This document shows, one piece after another, positions 4,535 through 12,639 of a stretch of DNA of 33,953 nt (positions are counted from its first letter, which is position 1; the number at the start of each line of letters is the position of its first letter). The DNA comes from a virus, in IMG/VR virus record IMGVR_UViG_3300031654_000145, positions 1 to 33,953 of that record; one strand, given 5' to 3'. The notes below the pieces were generated by a model that saw only the letters and a program-made list of their open reading frames with translations, was not told the DNA's origin and did not search any database. Made by a program: the position numbers and the translations under genes.

Positions 4535-6494
4535 AGCTCTTATATATGACTGGGAAGTATGGGCTAGGCCGAAGCAACTACCGCCTGACTGGAACTGGTA
4601 TATATGGCTATTGCTCAGCGGCCGTGGCGGTGGCAAGACTCGCACCGGTGCCGAGCTGACCGTCAAGTGGGCAAGAGAGGGATTCAGCCCTATAGCCCTG
4701 GTTGGGCAGACTAAGGCCGATGTCAGGGATACCATGGTTGAGGTCGGGGAGTCGGCAATACTCAATATATGCCCGCCATGGTTCAGGCCTGATTACGAGT
4801 CTTCAAAGCGCCGGCTGACATTCCCCAATGGAGTGCTGGCCATAATCTATTCAGGGGATGAGCCGGATCAGCTTCGCGGACCGCAGCATTGTTTTGTCGC
4901 TGGAACTTTGATAGCAACTCCTTGTGGTGAGCGACCGATAGAGACAATCAAAAAAGGCGACTATGTTATAACTCGTCAAGGGAAATGTAGGGTAGTAGAA
5001 ACTTTTAGCAGAGTCGCTGAAGTGGGGCGAGTCAAGTTCTCAAATGGCACTGAACTGATTGCAACAAGACAGCACTATGTGTTACAATTGCTTGGGTGGA
5101 TGAGGATAGTAGACTTAAAAAAGGGGGCAATTGTATGCACTGGCGAGAAACTTCTAACGGATATATCGCAGCCTATTTTGATGGCAAGAAGGTTTACCAA
5201 CACAGATGGGTTTGGGAACAACATCACGGGCCTATCCCAAAGGGTTTTGAAGTTCATCACAGGGATGAGGTTAAAAAGCACAACGATATTAGCAACCTGT
5301 TTCTCAAGGCAAAGTCACCGCATCGTCGCCTACATGACCGAACTAGGGAAAGAATTATGGTTAAGTGCGAAGATTGCGGGGCAGACATTGCTAGGATTAG
5401 AAATTACCCCAGTCCCGCAGTTTGCAGGAGCTGCCAATCTAAACGAGCAGAGGAACGGCGTAAATCAGATAGGATATGCCAAGTATGTGGCAGCCACTAT
5501 AAATCAAGAGAGCGGGATTTCAACAAGGGGAACTTCTGTAGCCAGCGTTGTGTCAACTTGGGAGCACGCTGGGCGGGCAAAGGTCTATAACCTTACAGTA
5601 GAAGACCAGCCCGAATATATAGCTAATAGTATTATCGTTCACAATTGCAAGGCGTGGGTAGATGAGCTGAGCAAGTTCAAGTATCCGCAGGACACCTGGG
5701 ACAACCTGATGTTCGGCTTGCGTATAGGAGATAAGCCCCAGGCAGTGGTTACCACCACACCGCGACCAATCAAGGCCATTAAGGCACTGGTGGAGGATAG
5801 CAGGACGGCGGTCACCCGAGGACATACCCTGGAGAACAAGGACAATCTGGCACCTGACTTCTTGAACTATATCCTGAGAAAGTATGAAGGCACCAGGCTC
5901 GGTCGGCAGGAACTGGCCGGGGAGATACTGGATGATAACCCCGAGGCATTATGGCAGCGGGATAAGATAGATGAGCTGAGGGTGAAGAAGCATCCTGACT
6001 TGACAAGGGTAGTGGTGGCCATAGATCCCCAGGGGACCGACAACCCAGAGTCAGCCGAGACGGGGATTATAGTCGCTGGCATAGCCCATGTCGGTGACCG
6101 GATAGAAGGCTATATCCTGGCTGACATGACACTGAGTGGCTCTCCGGAGAAGTGGGCAAGTGCGGCAGTGGCTGGCTATCATAACTTTAAGGCTGACCGA
6201 ATAGTAGCTGAAGTAAACTTTGGCGGGGATATGGTTGAGAGCATCATTCGAGTTATGGGTGGCGGGATAGCATTTAAGAAAGTCCATGCCAGCCACGGTA
6301 AGTATGTCAGGGCAGAGCCGGTGTCGGCGCTATACGAGCAGGGCAGGGTTCACCATGTTGGATTCTTCCCAGAGTTGGAGGACCAGCTCTGCGAATGGGA
6401 ACCAGGGGATAAGTCTCCGGACAGGCTCGATGCCATGGTCTGGGCGATAACCGAGCTGATGCTTGGGACGGAGAGACTTGTGAGGTTTGGATAA
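4440..6494 (+). CDS. terL: terminase large subunit (intein-containing precursor)
   Basis: The precursor has 684 residues; removing the 252-residue intein (residues 151-402) leaves 432, normal for a TerL. N-terminal ATPase: YDWEVWARPKQLPP, a Walker A of GRGGGKT (residues 61-67, Lys66), and a Walker B of KAWVDEL (Asp408-Glu409) after the intein, in the usual RGPQ-x-AW-DEL context. C-terminal RNase H-like nuclease: AIDPQG with Asp529, EVNFGGD, and SPDRLDAMVWA with Asp664. TerL cuts and translocates phage DNA through the portal. The start overlaps the fused TerS gene by 95 bases; YDWEVWARP near residue 37 fits known N-termini. Activity should need intein splicing, since Walker B is otherwise interrupted. 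Confidence 0.95.
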   Translation: MPKENSLAYSIALLPERERQKAVESLTQQEAEALIYDWEVWARPKQLPPDWNWYIWLLLSGRGGGKTRTGAELTVKWAREGFSPIALVGQTKADVRDTMVEVGESAILNICPPWFRPDYESSKRRLTFPNGVLAIIYSGDEPDQLRGPQHCFVAGTLIATPCGERPIETIKKGDYVITRQGKCRVVETFSRVAEVGRVKFSNGTELIATRQHYVLQLLGWMRIVDLKKGAIVCTGEKLLTDISQPILMARRFTNTDGFGNNITGLSQRVLKFITGMRLKSTTILATCFSRQSHRIVAYMTELGKELWLSAKIAGQTLLGLEITPVPQFAGAANLNEQRNGVNQIGYAKYVAATINQESGISTRGTSVASVVSTWEHAGRAKVYNLTVEDQPEYIANSIIVHNCKAWVDELSKFKYPQDTWDNLMFGLRIGDKPQAVVTTTPRPIKAIKALVEDSRTAVTRGHTLENKDNLAPDFLNYILRKYEGTRLGRQELAGEILDDNPEALWQRDKIDELRVKKHPDLTRVVVAIDPQGTDNPESAETGIIVAGIAHVGDRIEGYILADMTLSGSPEKWASAAVAGYHNFKADRIVAEVNFGGDMVESIIRVMGGGIAFKKVHASHGKYVRAEPVSALYEQGRVHHVGFFPELEDQLCEWEPGDKSPDRLDAMVWAITELMLGTERLVRFG
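4890..5645 (+). other. intein in the terminase large subunit
   Basis: This is a 252-residue in-frame insertion. It starts with Cys (CFVAGTLIATPCGERPIE, splicing block A), has TRQH in block B (ATRQHYVL), and ends with block F/G (VYNLTVEDQPEYIA, then IIVHN) followed by Cys as the +1 residue. Both splice junctions, His|Cys and Asn|Cys, are canonical for class 1 inteins. It interrupts the conserved RGPQ-H/AWVDEL Walker B region. The middle ~150 residues show no LAGLIDADG motif in this frame; that stretch instead encodes an HNH protein in another frame. Confidence 0.92.
5135..5590 (+). CDS. HNH homing endonuclease nested out of frame within the intein
   Basis: This 151-residue protein lies entirely inside the intein DNA but in a different frame from terL. 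The ATG at 5135 has AAGGGGG at 5121-5127, a good Shine-Dalgarno; an ATG at 5096 is in frame but unsupported. The N-terminal half is an HNH_3-like nuclease: QHRWVWEQHHGPIPKG, VHHRDEVKKHNDISNL and PHRRLH give the H-N-H constellation. The C-terminal half has two zinc knuckles (CEDC, CRSC; CQVC, CSQRC) for metal or DNA binding. Homing endonucleases cut intein-less alleles and drive spread of the element. Expression as a separate protein is inferred. Confidence 0.85.
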   Translation: MHWRETSNGYIAAYFDGKKVYQHRWVWEQHHGPIPKGFEVHHRDEVKKHNDISNLFLKAKSPHRRLHDRTRERIMVKCEDCGADIARIRNYPSPAVCRSCQSKRAEERRKSDRICQVCGSHYKSRERDFNKGNFCSQRCVNLGARWAGKGL

Positions 6495-6727
6495 TGAAGC
6501 GAGATAAGCCAGCGAACAAAGTAGCTGTAATTGGAGTTTCAAGGCAAGAGGTTGATAGAGCCATAGCGACAGCTCTGGGCAAGGGGACTGCCGAGGAATT
6601 GGGTAATATGAAACCATCGCCGACAATGAAGGTGCACTTCGGTGATGGCACCGTCCTAGCGATGAACCGCAGGGATAGGCGGCGAAATCACCTGTATGGA
6701 GGCAGACTCGTGAGGAGTAGGGTATGA
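6494..6727 (+). CDS. hypothetical protein between terminase and portal (77 aa)
   Basis: The start overlaps the terL stop as TAATG, so translation is coupled. The 77-residue product is basic, with an Arg-rich RRDRRRN segment near residue 60, and a Met-rich middle. No cysteine motif, membrane segment or known domain is visible. Small genes here are common in HK97-like modules, but this one does not match a family I recognise. Confidence 0.6.
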   Translation: MKRDKPANKVAVIGVSRQEVDRAIATALGKGTAEELGNMKPSPTMKVHFGDGTVLAMNRRDRRRNHLYGGRLVRSRV

Positions 6728-7077
6728 GACACTATCGACCGCAAGAGGGATACGGCATCAACTACAGGGATACCGGTTGTAAGTTTGCGCCGTCATGTCT
6801 TAACTGCCCGTTCCCAGAGTGTCTGGAAGTTTTGAAAGATAGGGTTAGAGCTGAAGGAAGGCATATCTCTTCGCCCAAGAAGATGGCTCGAAATCGAGAG
6901 ATACGGCTTGCTTTCGTTCAGGGCAGAACTCAACGTGAAATAGCCAAGGAGTTTGGTGTTCATATAAGGACTGTTCGGCGAGTGTTGAGACAGGCAATGC
7001 CTGAAACGCCACTACAAATCGAGAGTGAATCGCAATATAGGAGAGAAGAATGTTTGACACCTTGCGCAAGCGAATAG
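6724..7077 (+). CDS. Cys4 plus helix-turn-helix protein
   Basis: This is a 117-residue protein starting at ATG 6724, four bases before the previous stop (ATGA). Cys19, Cys25, Cys28 and Cys33 (CKFAPSCLNCPFPEC) form a compact cluster that could bind zinc or an iron-sulfur centre. Residues ~57-92 (REIRLAFVQGRTQREIAKEFG and VRRVLRQA) form a Hin-recombinase or sigma-like HTH that should bind DNA. It overlaps the portal gene by 28 bases. A regulatory role is likely from the fold; redox or metal sensing is speculation. Confidence 0.7.
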   Translation: MRHYRPQEGYGINYRDTGCKFAPSCLNCPFPECLEVLKDRVRAEGRHISSPKKMARNREIRLAFVQGRTQREIAKEFGVHIRTVRRVLRQAMPETPLQIESESQYRREECLTPCASE

Positions 7078-9164
7078 CCGTTGCCCTTCTGCCGAGGTCG
7101 GTTAAGAAGGACGCCATGAGTCCCTTCCAGGTATTGTCAACCCAGTCTCCGAATATACCGGTCTACAGCGAGATGACAGTGCGGAAGGCTACCCGGGAAG
7201 GCTATAAATTGTCGCCCTCTGTCTACCGCGCCGTCAGGGTAATCGTGCAGGCGGCCTCTGGAATCCCCTGGATAGTGGAAGATAATAAGGGCGAAGTCAT
7301 ACCCGACCACGATTTTCCTAAAGTGTGGGCAAAGCCCAATCCTGAATTCTCAGGGCAGGATAATATGGAGTTTATCATCGCCCACCTCAAGCTGACGGGC
7401 AATGCCCTTGTCCAGCCAGTCATAGTCAACGGGAGGCCGAGGGAATTTTGGATATGTATGCCGGATTTAATCCAGCCGATCCCCTCGGATGTTCCAGGAG
7501 AATGGCTGAAGGGTTACAGGGTGACCAGCGGAGACGGCAGGCAGTATGATGTGCCACCCGAGCAGTTCATCCACTTTATGCAGTTCGACCCGGGCAATCC
7601 CTACTGGGGCATGGGCGATTTGCTGGCCGCCGCCAGGACTGTTGACACCGACAACGAGGCACAGGACACGCAGAAGGTATCGATGCAGAACCGAGGTACC
7701 CCTGACGGGGTTTTTGAAGCTGAAGCTATGACCAATGAGCAATATGAAGAAGCAAACCGAATGCTAAAAGAGCGGTACCTGAGCAAAGAGAAGAGGCGCT
7801 TGCCCTGGATAGTGGCCGGGGCTAAATGGCACCAGATGAGCCTAACCCCGGTAGAGATGGACTATATCAAGTCACGGCTCCACAACAAAAGGGATGTAGC
7901 CGGGGCATTTGGCATCAGCCCCATATTCCTGGGCGACCTCGAGCAGTCCAGCTATGCCAACATGATGGAAGCCCGCAAGGCTCTGTATGAAGACGTGGTG
8001 ATCCCGCTGCTGGACGATATAAAGTCCACGCTGAACCTCAAGATAGCCCCGATGTATGGGGATATAGTCATAACCTACGATGTGTCCCGCATACCGGCTC
8101 TGCGGGAAGACTACGGCAAGAAGGTAGACCAGGCACAGAAGCTATGGCAAATGGGCATCCCATTCGACCAGATAAATCAGAGACTGGAGATGGGTTTTGA
8201 GGAGTTCCCGGGCTGGGGCAGGGGATATCTGCCATTGAACCTGCTACCGACCAGTGGCTCGTCAGCCCCAGCTCCAGAAGAGCCGAAATCACTGGAAGAG
8301 TTTGAGAAAATGATGCCCAAGACCTTGGCTGAAGCTATCCCCTGGCTTGAAGAAATGCGAGGCAGGGTATCTGATAAGTGGATTAGTGATGCGATGAAAG
8401 CCCTCAATCTCCAGACCGAGGAGGCTAAAACAGCCCACTGGAAGCGTATAGACAGGCGCCGAGTGGCTTGGTGGGGAGTGGTGAGTAATAAGATTAAGCC
8501 GCTGTATGAGGCAGAGGTAAGAGCCATTGAGAAAGCTATCAGGGGAAAGAAGCCTGATAAGTTACTATCCGCAGCCGATGGAGCTATAGACAGCGGAAAG
8601 GCTGAGTGGGAGAAGGTGCTGACAGCGGTTTGCGCTGCCCTCATTGAGGACTTCGGTAGTGAGATAGCCGAAGACCTCGGTGCGGAGAAATCAGATAAGC
8701 CCACTGAGACAAAGTGGATGTTTGACCCGATGAGTGCGACAGCCAGGGCGTGGCTAGTCAAGCACGGCGCCGAGAGCATCAAGACCATACTGGCCACTAA
8801 CCTAGATGATGTTAAGCGAGTTATCTTGGCGGGAACGGATGAGAACCTGAGCACCGCACAGATAGGTAGGAACCTTCGGCAGTTCTACACGGACAGGTCG
8901 GCTTTCAAGGCGATGCGTGTAGCCAGGACTGAGACATCTCATGCTGCGGGCTTTGGGCAGAGAGAGGCCGCCAGGCAGTCGGGAGTAGTGAAGACAAAGA
9001 GTTGGATTTCAAGCCGGGACGATAGGGTCCGGGATGAGCATGTTCTTATGGATACTGACGAGAACCACGACATACCCTTTGATAAACCCTATTCAGACGG
9101 CTCAATGTATCCAGGCGAGCTAGCTATCAACTGCCGATGTGTTGAAAGCTATGGGACAAGATAG
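7050..9164 (+). CDS. portal protein fused to MuF-like minor head protein
   Basis: This is a 704-residue protein; the ATG at 7050 has AGGAGAGAAG upstream. Residues ~40-400 match HK97-type portals: an N-terminal LSPSVYRAVRVI segment, PPEQFIHF, and the AGAFGISPIFLGDLEQSSYANMMEARKALYE core. Portals form the dodecameric DNA gate at one capsid vertex. Residues ~570-704 match the phage Mu gpF (MuF) domain, with RVARTETSHAAG and a C-terminal NCRCVESY. MuF proteins are minor head components associated with the portal. A Ser/Pro/Ala-rich linker (~405-415) and a charged helical region join the two. It overlaps the Cys4-HTH gene upstream and is followed by the prohead protease, as usual. Confidence 0.92.
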   Translation: MFDTLRKRIAVALLPRSVKKDAMSPFQVLSTQSPNIPVYSEMTVRKATREGYKLSPSVYRAVRVIVQAASGIPWIVEDNKGEVIPDHDFPKVWAKPNPEFSGQDNMEFIIAHLKLTGNALVQPVIVNGRPREFWICMPDLIQPIPSDVPGEWLKGYRVTSGDGRQYDVPPEQFIHFMQFDPGNPYWGMGDLLAAARTVDTDNEAQDTQKVSMQNRGTPDGVFEAEAMTNEQYEEANRMLKERYLSKEKRRLPWIVAGAKWHQMSLTPVEMDYIKSRLHNKRDVAGAFGISPIFLGDLEQSSYANMMEARKALYEDVVIPLLDDIKSTLNLKIAPMYGDIVITYDVSRIPALREDYGKKVDQAQKLWQMGIPFDQINQRLEMGFEEFPGWGRGYLPLNLLPTSGSSAPAPEEPKSLEEFEKMMPKTLAEAIPWLEEMRGRVSDKWISDAMKALNLQTEEAKTAHWKRIDRRRVAWWGVVSNKIKPLYEAEVRAIEKAIRGKKPDKLLSAADGAIDSGKAEWEKVLTAVCAALIEDFGSEIAEDLGAEKSDKPTETKWMFDPMSATARAWLVKHGAESIKTILATNLDDVKRVILAGTDENLSTAQIGRNLRQFYTDRSAFKAMRVARTETSHAAGFGQREAARQSGVVKTKSWISSRDDRVRDEHVLMDTDENHDIPFDKPYSDGSMYPGELAINCRCVESYGTR

Positions 9165-9192
9165 TAATAAGTCAGAAACAGGGAGGTAAATC

Positions 9193-10416
9193 ATGCTAGA
9201 GCGCAAAACAGTCCAGTTCGAGGTCAAGGAAGTTGACGAAGAGGAGGGCACCTTTGAGGGTTATGCGGCCACCTTCTCCAGCAAGCCGGACAGTTGGGGG
9301 GACATAATTGACAAGGGGGCTTTCAAGAAGACTATCAAAGAAAGATTCAACCGGGTTAAAATCCTCTGGAACCACAGCACCATGGAGCCGATAGGCAAGC
9401 CCACGGAGTTGACAGAGGATGAGAAGGGGTTGCTAGTTAAGGGTAAACTCAGCCTCGGGGTCCAGAGAGCACGGGAAGTCCTGAGCCTGATGAAGGATGG
9501 CGTCATTACCGAGATGTCAATCGGCTACGACACCATGAAGGAAACATGGCAAGAGGGCATCCGGCACCTGCAGGAGATTAGGTTGTGGGATACATCGCCA
9601 GTGACCTTCGCCGCTAATCCAGAGGCGGTGGTGTTAAGCGTGAAGAAAGCTACCAGCTTTGGCAACCTACCCCTGGCTGACCGCGACAGGGAGTGGGATG
9701 CCTCGGCTTGCGAGAGGAGAGTCAGAGTCTGGGCCGGCGGCGAGGACAACATAAACTGGAATAAATACCGCCAGGCATTTTTCTGGTATGACGAGGGAGA
9801 TCCTGAGCTGTTCGGCAGTTACAAGCTGGGCTTCGTCGACATTATCAATAACCGGCTTACTGCCATCCCCAAGGGCATATTTGCCGTTGCCGGCGTGCTG
9901 ATGGGCGCCAGGGGCGGAGTTGACATTCCCGAAGCTGATGAGGCGGGGGTCAAAACCCATGTAGAGAAATACTACGCCAAGATGCGGAAGGAATTTGACG
10001 ATGAGGACATAGTAGCTCCTTGGAACAAAGAGGAGACATTCAAATGTGAATGTCTTGACTGTGGGCATAAGCTTGAATCCGAAAAGCACTGTAGTGATAT
10101 TAAATGCCCGAAATGTGGTGGTGAAATGAGAAGGGCTGAACGCCCTGGCCCGGGAAAGTCAGATGAGAAATCAGGGCGTGTCTTGAGTGCCTCTAGTCTG
10201 GATAAAGTCCGGGCGGCCCTGAACGCTCTCCAAGCACTTCTTGAAGCCGCTGAAAATGAGCCAGAGCCGGTTAAATCCACTCTACTCACGGAAGCTAACA
10301 AAGAAGCCGCAGAACTGGAGACGGTAATAGCCGCACTCAAGGCCGAGAACGAAGGCTTTGATACCAAAGAAGCCGAGAGGCGAATCGAAGCCATGCTTGA
10401 GCAACTGAGGAAATAA
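9193..10416 (+). CDS. HK97-family prohead protease (S78) with zinc ribbon and coiled-coil extension
   Basis: The 407-residue protein has AGGGAGG upstream of ATG. Residues 1-155 are the protease: FEGYAATF, catalytic His61 in WNHS and Ser109 in EMSIGY, and the WDTSPVTFAANPEA segment near residue 137. It processes the capsid and scaffold during head maturation. Residues ~155-280 form an extra domain (PLADRDREWD through IVAPWNKEE) found with some phage proteases. Residues 285-316 are a zinc ribbon (CECLDCGH, CSDIKCPKCGGEM). Residues ~330-407 are an Ala/Glu-rich coiled coil that could act as scaffold. The length is about twice that of a minimal S78 protease. The capsid gene follows directly. Confidence 0.9.
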   Translation: MLERKTVQFEVKEVDEEEGTFEGYAATFSSKPDSWGDIIDKGAFKKTIKERFNRVKILWNHSTMEPIGKPTELTEDEKGLLVKGKLSLGVQRAREVLSLMKDGVITEMSIGYDTMKETWQEGIRHLQEIRLWDTSPVTFAANPEAVVLSVKKATSFGNLPLADRDREWDASACERRVRVWAGGEDNINWNKYRQAFFWYDEGDPELFGSYKLGFVDIINNRLTAIPKGIFAVAGVLMGARGGVDIPEADEAGVKTHVEKYYAKMRKEFDDEDIVAPWNKEETFKCECLDCGHKLESEKHCSDIKCPKCGGEMRRAERPGPGKSDEKSGRVLSASSLDKVRAALNALQALLEAAENEPEPVKSTLLTEANKEAAELETVIAALKAENEGFDTKEAERRIEAMLEQLRK

Positions 10417-10435
10417 ACGAGAGAGGTAAAACGCA

Positions 10436-11683
10436 ATGGAATTAAAAGACCTAGCAGACATGATCCAGAGTGCAGTGGAGGAGCTGCACAACGCGGTGGA
10501 GCGTCAGGACGCCGAGATTGCGAAGTTCGGCGTAGTCACCGGTGAGACCAAGTCGACCATAGAGAAGATCAACACCGACCTGACCGAGCTCATAGGCCAG
10601 AAGGCTGACCATGACAAGAAGGTTGAAGAGCTCGAGGTCAAGCTCCAGCGCCAGACCATACCAGCCCCCGGTGCTCCAGGTGGACCCGAGGGAGCAACCG
10701 AGGAGCAGAAAGCCCGCAAGGCAGCCTTCTACAAGTATATCCGAGGCGGTGAGGTAGCTCTTGCTCCCGAGGAACGGAAAGCCTTGGTAGAGGATGCCAC
10801 CGGCCAGTTCCTGGTTGAGCCAGAACTGGATGCTGAGATCATCCGCGAGCTGCCGAAAATCACTGTTATCCGAGGCCTGGCCACGGTTCGCACAATCGGT
10901 AAAGACCGCATCAAGATGCGCAGCATTGGCGGGGTATCCGTAGGCTGGGGCAAGCTGGAGACCGGCGCTGAAATCACCGAATCCAGCCCAGTTCCTGCAA
11001 CGCCTACTTACCAATATGTGGAAGACCTCTACGGCCTAGCCAAGATCGGTGAAGATGAGCTGCAGGACTCCGACTTTAACCTTGAGCCCATACTGGCAGA
11101 GGAATTTGCCAGGGCTTTAGGTGAGGAAGAGGACAAGCAGTTCATACTCGGCGATGGCCACGATGTGGAGGAACCTGAGGGCATTACCAAGAATGCTACC
11201 CTTATCACCGCCGGCAATTTCGTAACGTCGAGTGTAGCGGGTGCTGTCACCGTAGAGAAGTTCCTTGAACTGCTTTACAAGTGCCCGACCCAGTTCCGGA
11301 GGAACGGTTCTTTTATAGTGAACTCCGCCACCGAACTGGCTCTCAGGCAGTTGAGAGGGAAGACCGGCGAGAGCTACGAGGGGCCATTCCTGTGGCAGCC
11401 GAGCACTCAAGAGGGCAAACCCAACACATTCTTGGGCAGACCAATCTACACCCAAGACGATGTCCTTGACCTTACCACATGTGGCACGGGGGGAGTATTC
11501 GCTATCTTCGGCGACATCAAGGCAGGCTACCGCATCGTGGACCGCATGGGCATGACCATCCAGAGGCTGACCGAGCTCTACTCCGAGGCCGGCCTAGTCG
11601 GCTTCAAGATTCACAAGCGGGTCACTGGCGGCGTCATGCGGGCAAGCCAGTTACCTCTGACCCTTATGGTCGAGCACTCCTAG
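10436..11683 (+). CDS. major capsid protein, HK97 fold
   Basis: The 415-residue protein begins with a ~75-residue coiled coil, typical of the HK97 delta/scaffold segment, then a Pro/Gly linker. Protease cleavage probably falls between the coiled coil and residue ~110. The mature part contains VEPELDAEIIRELPKITVIRGLATV (in pieces), an E-loop-like stretch with WGKLETGAEITES, TPTYQYVEDLYGLAKIGEDEL, LGDGHDVEEPEGI and a C-terminal region ending RVTGGVMRASQ. This order is characteristic of Phage_capsid proteins. The gene lies right after the protease, with GAGAGG upstream of the ATG. Confidence 0.93.
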   Translation: MELKDLADMIQSAVEELHNAVERQDAEIAKFGVVTGETKSTIEKINTDLTELIGQKADHDKKVEELEVKLQRQTIPAPGAPGGPEGATEEQKARKAAFYKYIRGGEVALAPEERKALVEDATGQFLVEPELDAEIIRELPKITVIRGLATVRTIGKDRIKMRSIGGVSVGWGKLETGAEITESSPVPATPTYQYVEDLYGLAKIGEDELQDSDFNLEPILAEEFARALGEEEDKQFILGDGHDVEEPEGITKNATLITAGNFVTSSVAGAVTVEKFLELLYKCPTQFRRNGSFIVNSATELALRQLRGKTGESYEGPFLWQPSTQEGKPNTFLGRPIYTQDDVLDLTTCGTGGVFAIFGDIKAGYRIVDRMGMTIQRLTELYSEAGLVGFKIHKRVTGGVMRASQLPLTLMVEHS

Positions 11684-11718
11684 TAATAGGTGAAGCGAAT
11701 AGAGTCGAGAAATAAAAC

Positions 11719-11743
11719 GGGGCGGTGAAAATGATTCCGCCCC
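11719..11743 (+). other. GC-rich hairpin downstream of the capsid gene
   Basis: GGGGCGG (11719-11725) pairs perfectly with CCGCCCC (11737-11743) around an 11-base loop. No T-tract follows, so it is more likely an mRNA-stabilising, processing or pausing hairpin than a terminator. It lies just upstream of the AAAGG ribosome binding site of the next gene. Confidence 0.6.
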
Positions 11744-11759
11744 AAAGGAAAGGTGACAC

Positions 11760-12521
11760 ATGACTGCAAAAATGCACAGAATGCACTTACCCAAGGTGGG
11801 AGAGGGCGTGCTCCACATTCCTGGTGGCACACCCTATCAGGTGGATACCGAACAGCAGTATGAGCTAGGGACATATGTGAGATTCGGTAATAAGGGGTTT
11901 GTCTACGCCAAAGCTGGCGGCACCCTCGTTCCTGATATTGGAGCCAAGCAGGCTAACAACCAGAAGATTGGCAATGTAGCCATTGCGGCTGATGCCGATG
12001 CTGGAACGCTGGTTATTACCTTTGAGTGCAATGTTGCCCTAGATGCTAACGAGCTAGCGGGTGGTGAGATAGTTGTCTTCCCTACTGGAAACAAGGCGTT
12101 TACCCGTAGGATAGTCAGCCACGCATCAAACGGTGGTGCCGCCGACTTAGCAGTAACCGTAGATTCTCCTATCCCCGTAGACCTAACTGACGGGGGCGGT
12201 AGCGTCGAATGCATACTCGACCCCTATGATGGTGTCACCCAAGACAGTAACGAATGGACTCCTGTTTTGGGCATGCCCGTGATAGGCGCTTCCGATGGCG
12301 AGTATTTATGGCTTCAAGTCGAAGGTATATCCTGGTGTGCTCCTGAAGGTGAGGTTGGAGCAGCTGCTAATTCCGTCGAGGTATGCTTCGGTGGTGATGG
12401 CGCTCTCCGATTACGTGATTCAGAATGTCTAGGGGAGCAGCGAGCAGGAATGGTTATCGCTCCTAATACTACTGGAAATGGTCAAGGCGCTCCATTCATC
12501 ATGCTCAATATAGACCACTAG
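11760..12521 (+). CDS. putative capsid decoration/structural protein
   Basis: The 253-residue protein starts at ATG 11760 behind AAAGGTG. It is acidic, Gly/Ala/Val-rich and predicted to be mostly beta strand, with repeated Asp-Gly turns. GTYVRFGNKGFVYAKAGGT and a long middle domain ending before IVSHASNG look like phage head surface proteins. Position right after the major capsid protein, isolated by hairpins on both sides, suggests abundant, separately tuned expression as expected for decoration proteins. I cannot assign a named family. Confidence 0.65.
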   Translation: MTAKMHRMHLPKVGEGVLHIPGGTPYQVDTEQQYELGTYVRFGNKGFVYAKAGGTLVPDIGAKQANNQKIGNVAIAADADAGTLVITFECNVALDANELAGGEIVVFPTGNKAFTRRIVSHASNGGAADLAVTVDSPIPVDLTDGGGSVECILDPYDGVTQDSNEWTPVLGMPVIGASDGEYLWLQVEGISWCAPEGEVGAAANSVEVCFGGDGALRLRDSECLGEQRAGMVIAPNTTGNGQGAPFIMLNIDH

Positions 12522-12551
12522 AGAATAGCCCCGTTCTAGTGCGGGGTTCTC
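12521..12551 (+). terminator. hairpin after decoration gene, weak terminator
   Basis: GAGAA (12521-12525) and CCCCG (12529-12533) pair with CGGGG (12542-12546) and TTCTC (12547-12551), with a three-base TAG bulge on the 5' side. Only a short CTTTCT follows, so termination would be partial. The stem begins on the last base of the stop codon. Confidence 0.5.
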
Positions 12552-12564
12552 CTTTCTAAGATAT

Positions 12565-12604
12565 GGGGCGGGAGCGGTCAAGTCAGTAGCCGCTCCCTAT
12601 CCCC
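12565..12604 (+). other. second GC-rich hairpin before gene 12640
   Basis: GGGAGCGG (12570-12577) pairs with CCGCTCCC (12590-12597). An outer GGGG/CCCC extension (12565-12568 with 12601-12604) lies beyond a small internal loop. No T-tract follows. With the preceding hairpin it makes a structured 84-base gap between two structural genes. Confidence 0.55.
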
Positions 12605-12639
12605 CTTGAAAAACTGGCAAAGGAAAACTGGGAGGAGAT

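Noticed and set aside
5096-5134. longer start for the nested HNH protein
   Set aside because: The ATG at 5135 has AAGGGGG at proper spacing; the upstream ATG has none, and the added residues are charged and unlike HNH N-termini.
8177-8854. 225-codon open frame on the minus strand opposite the portal-MuF gene
   Set aside because: It is fully antisense to a confident gene, has no ribosome binding site, and its Ser/Leu/Ala-rich translation looks like a shadow of the coding strand.
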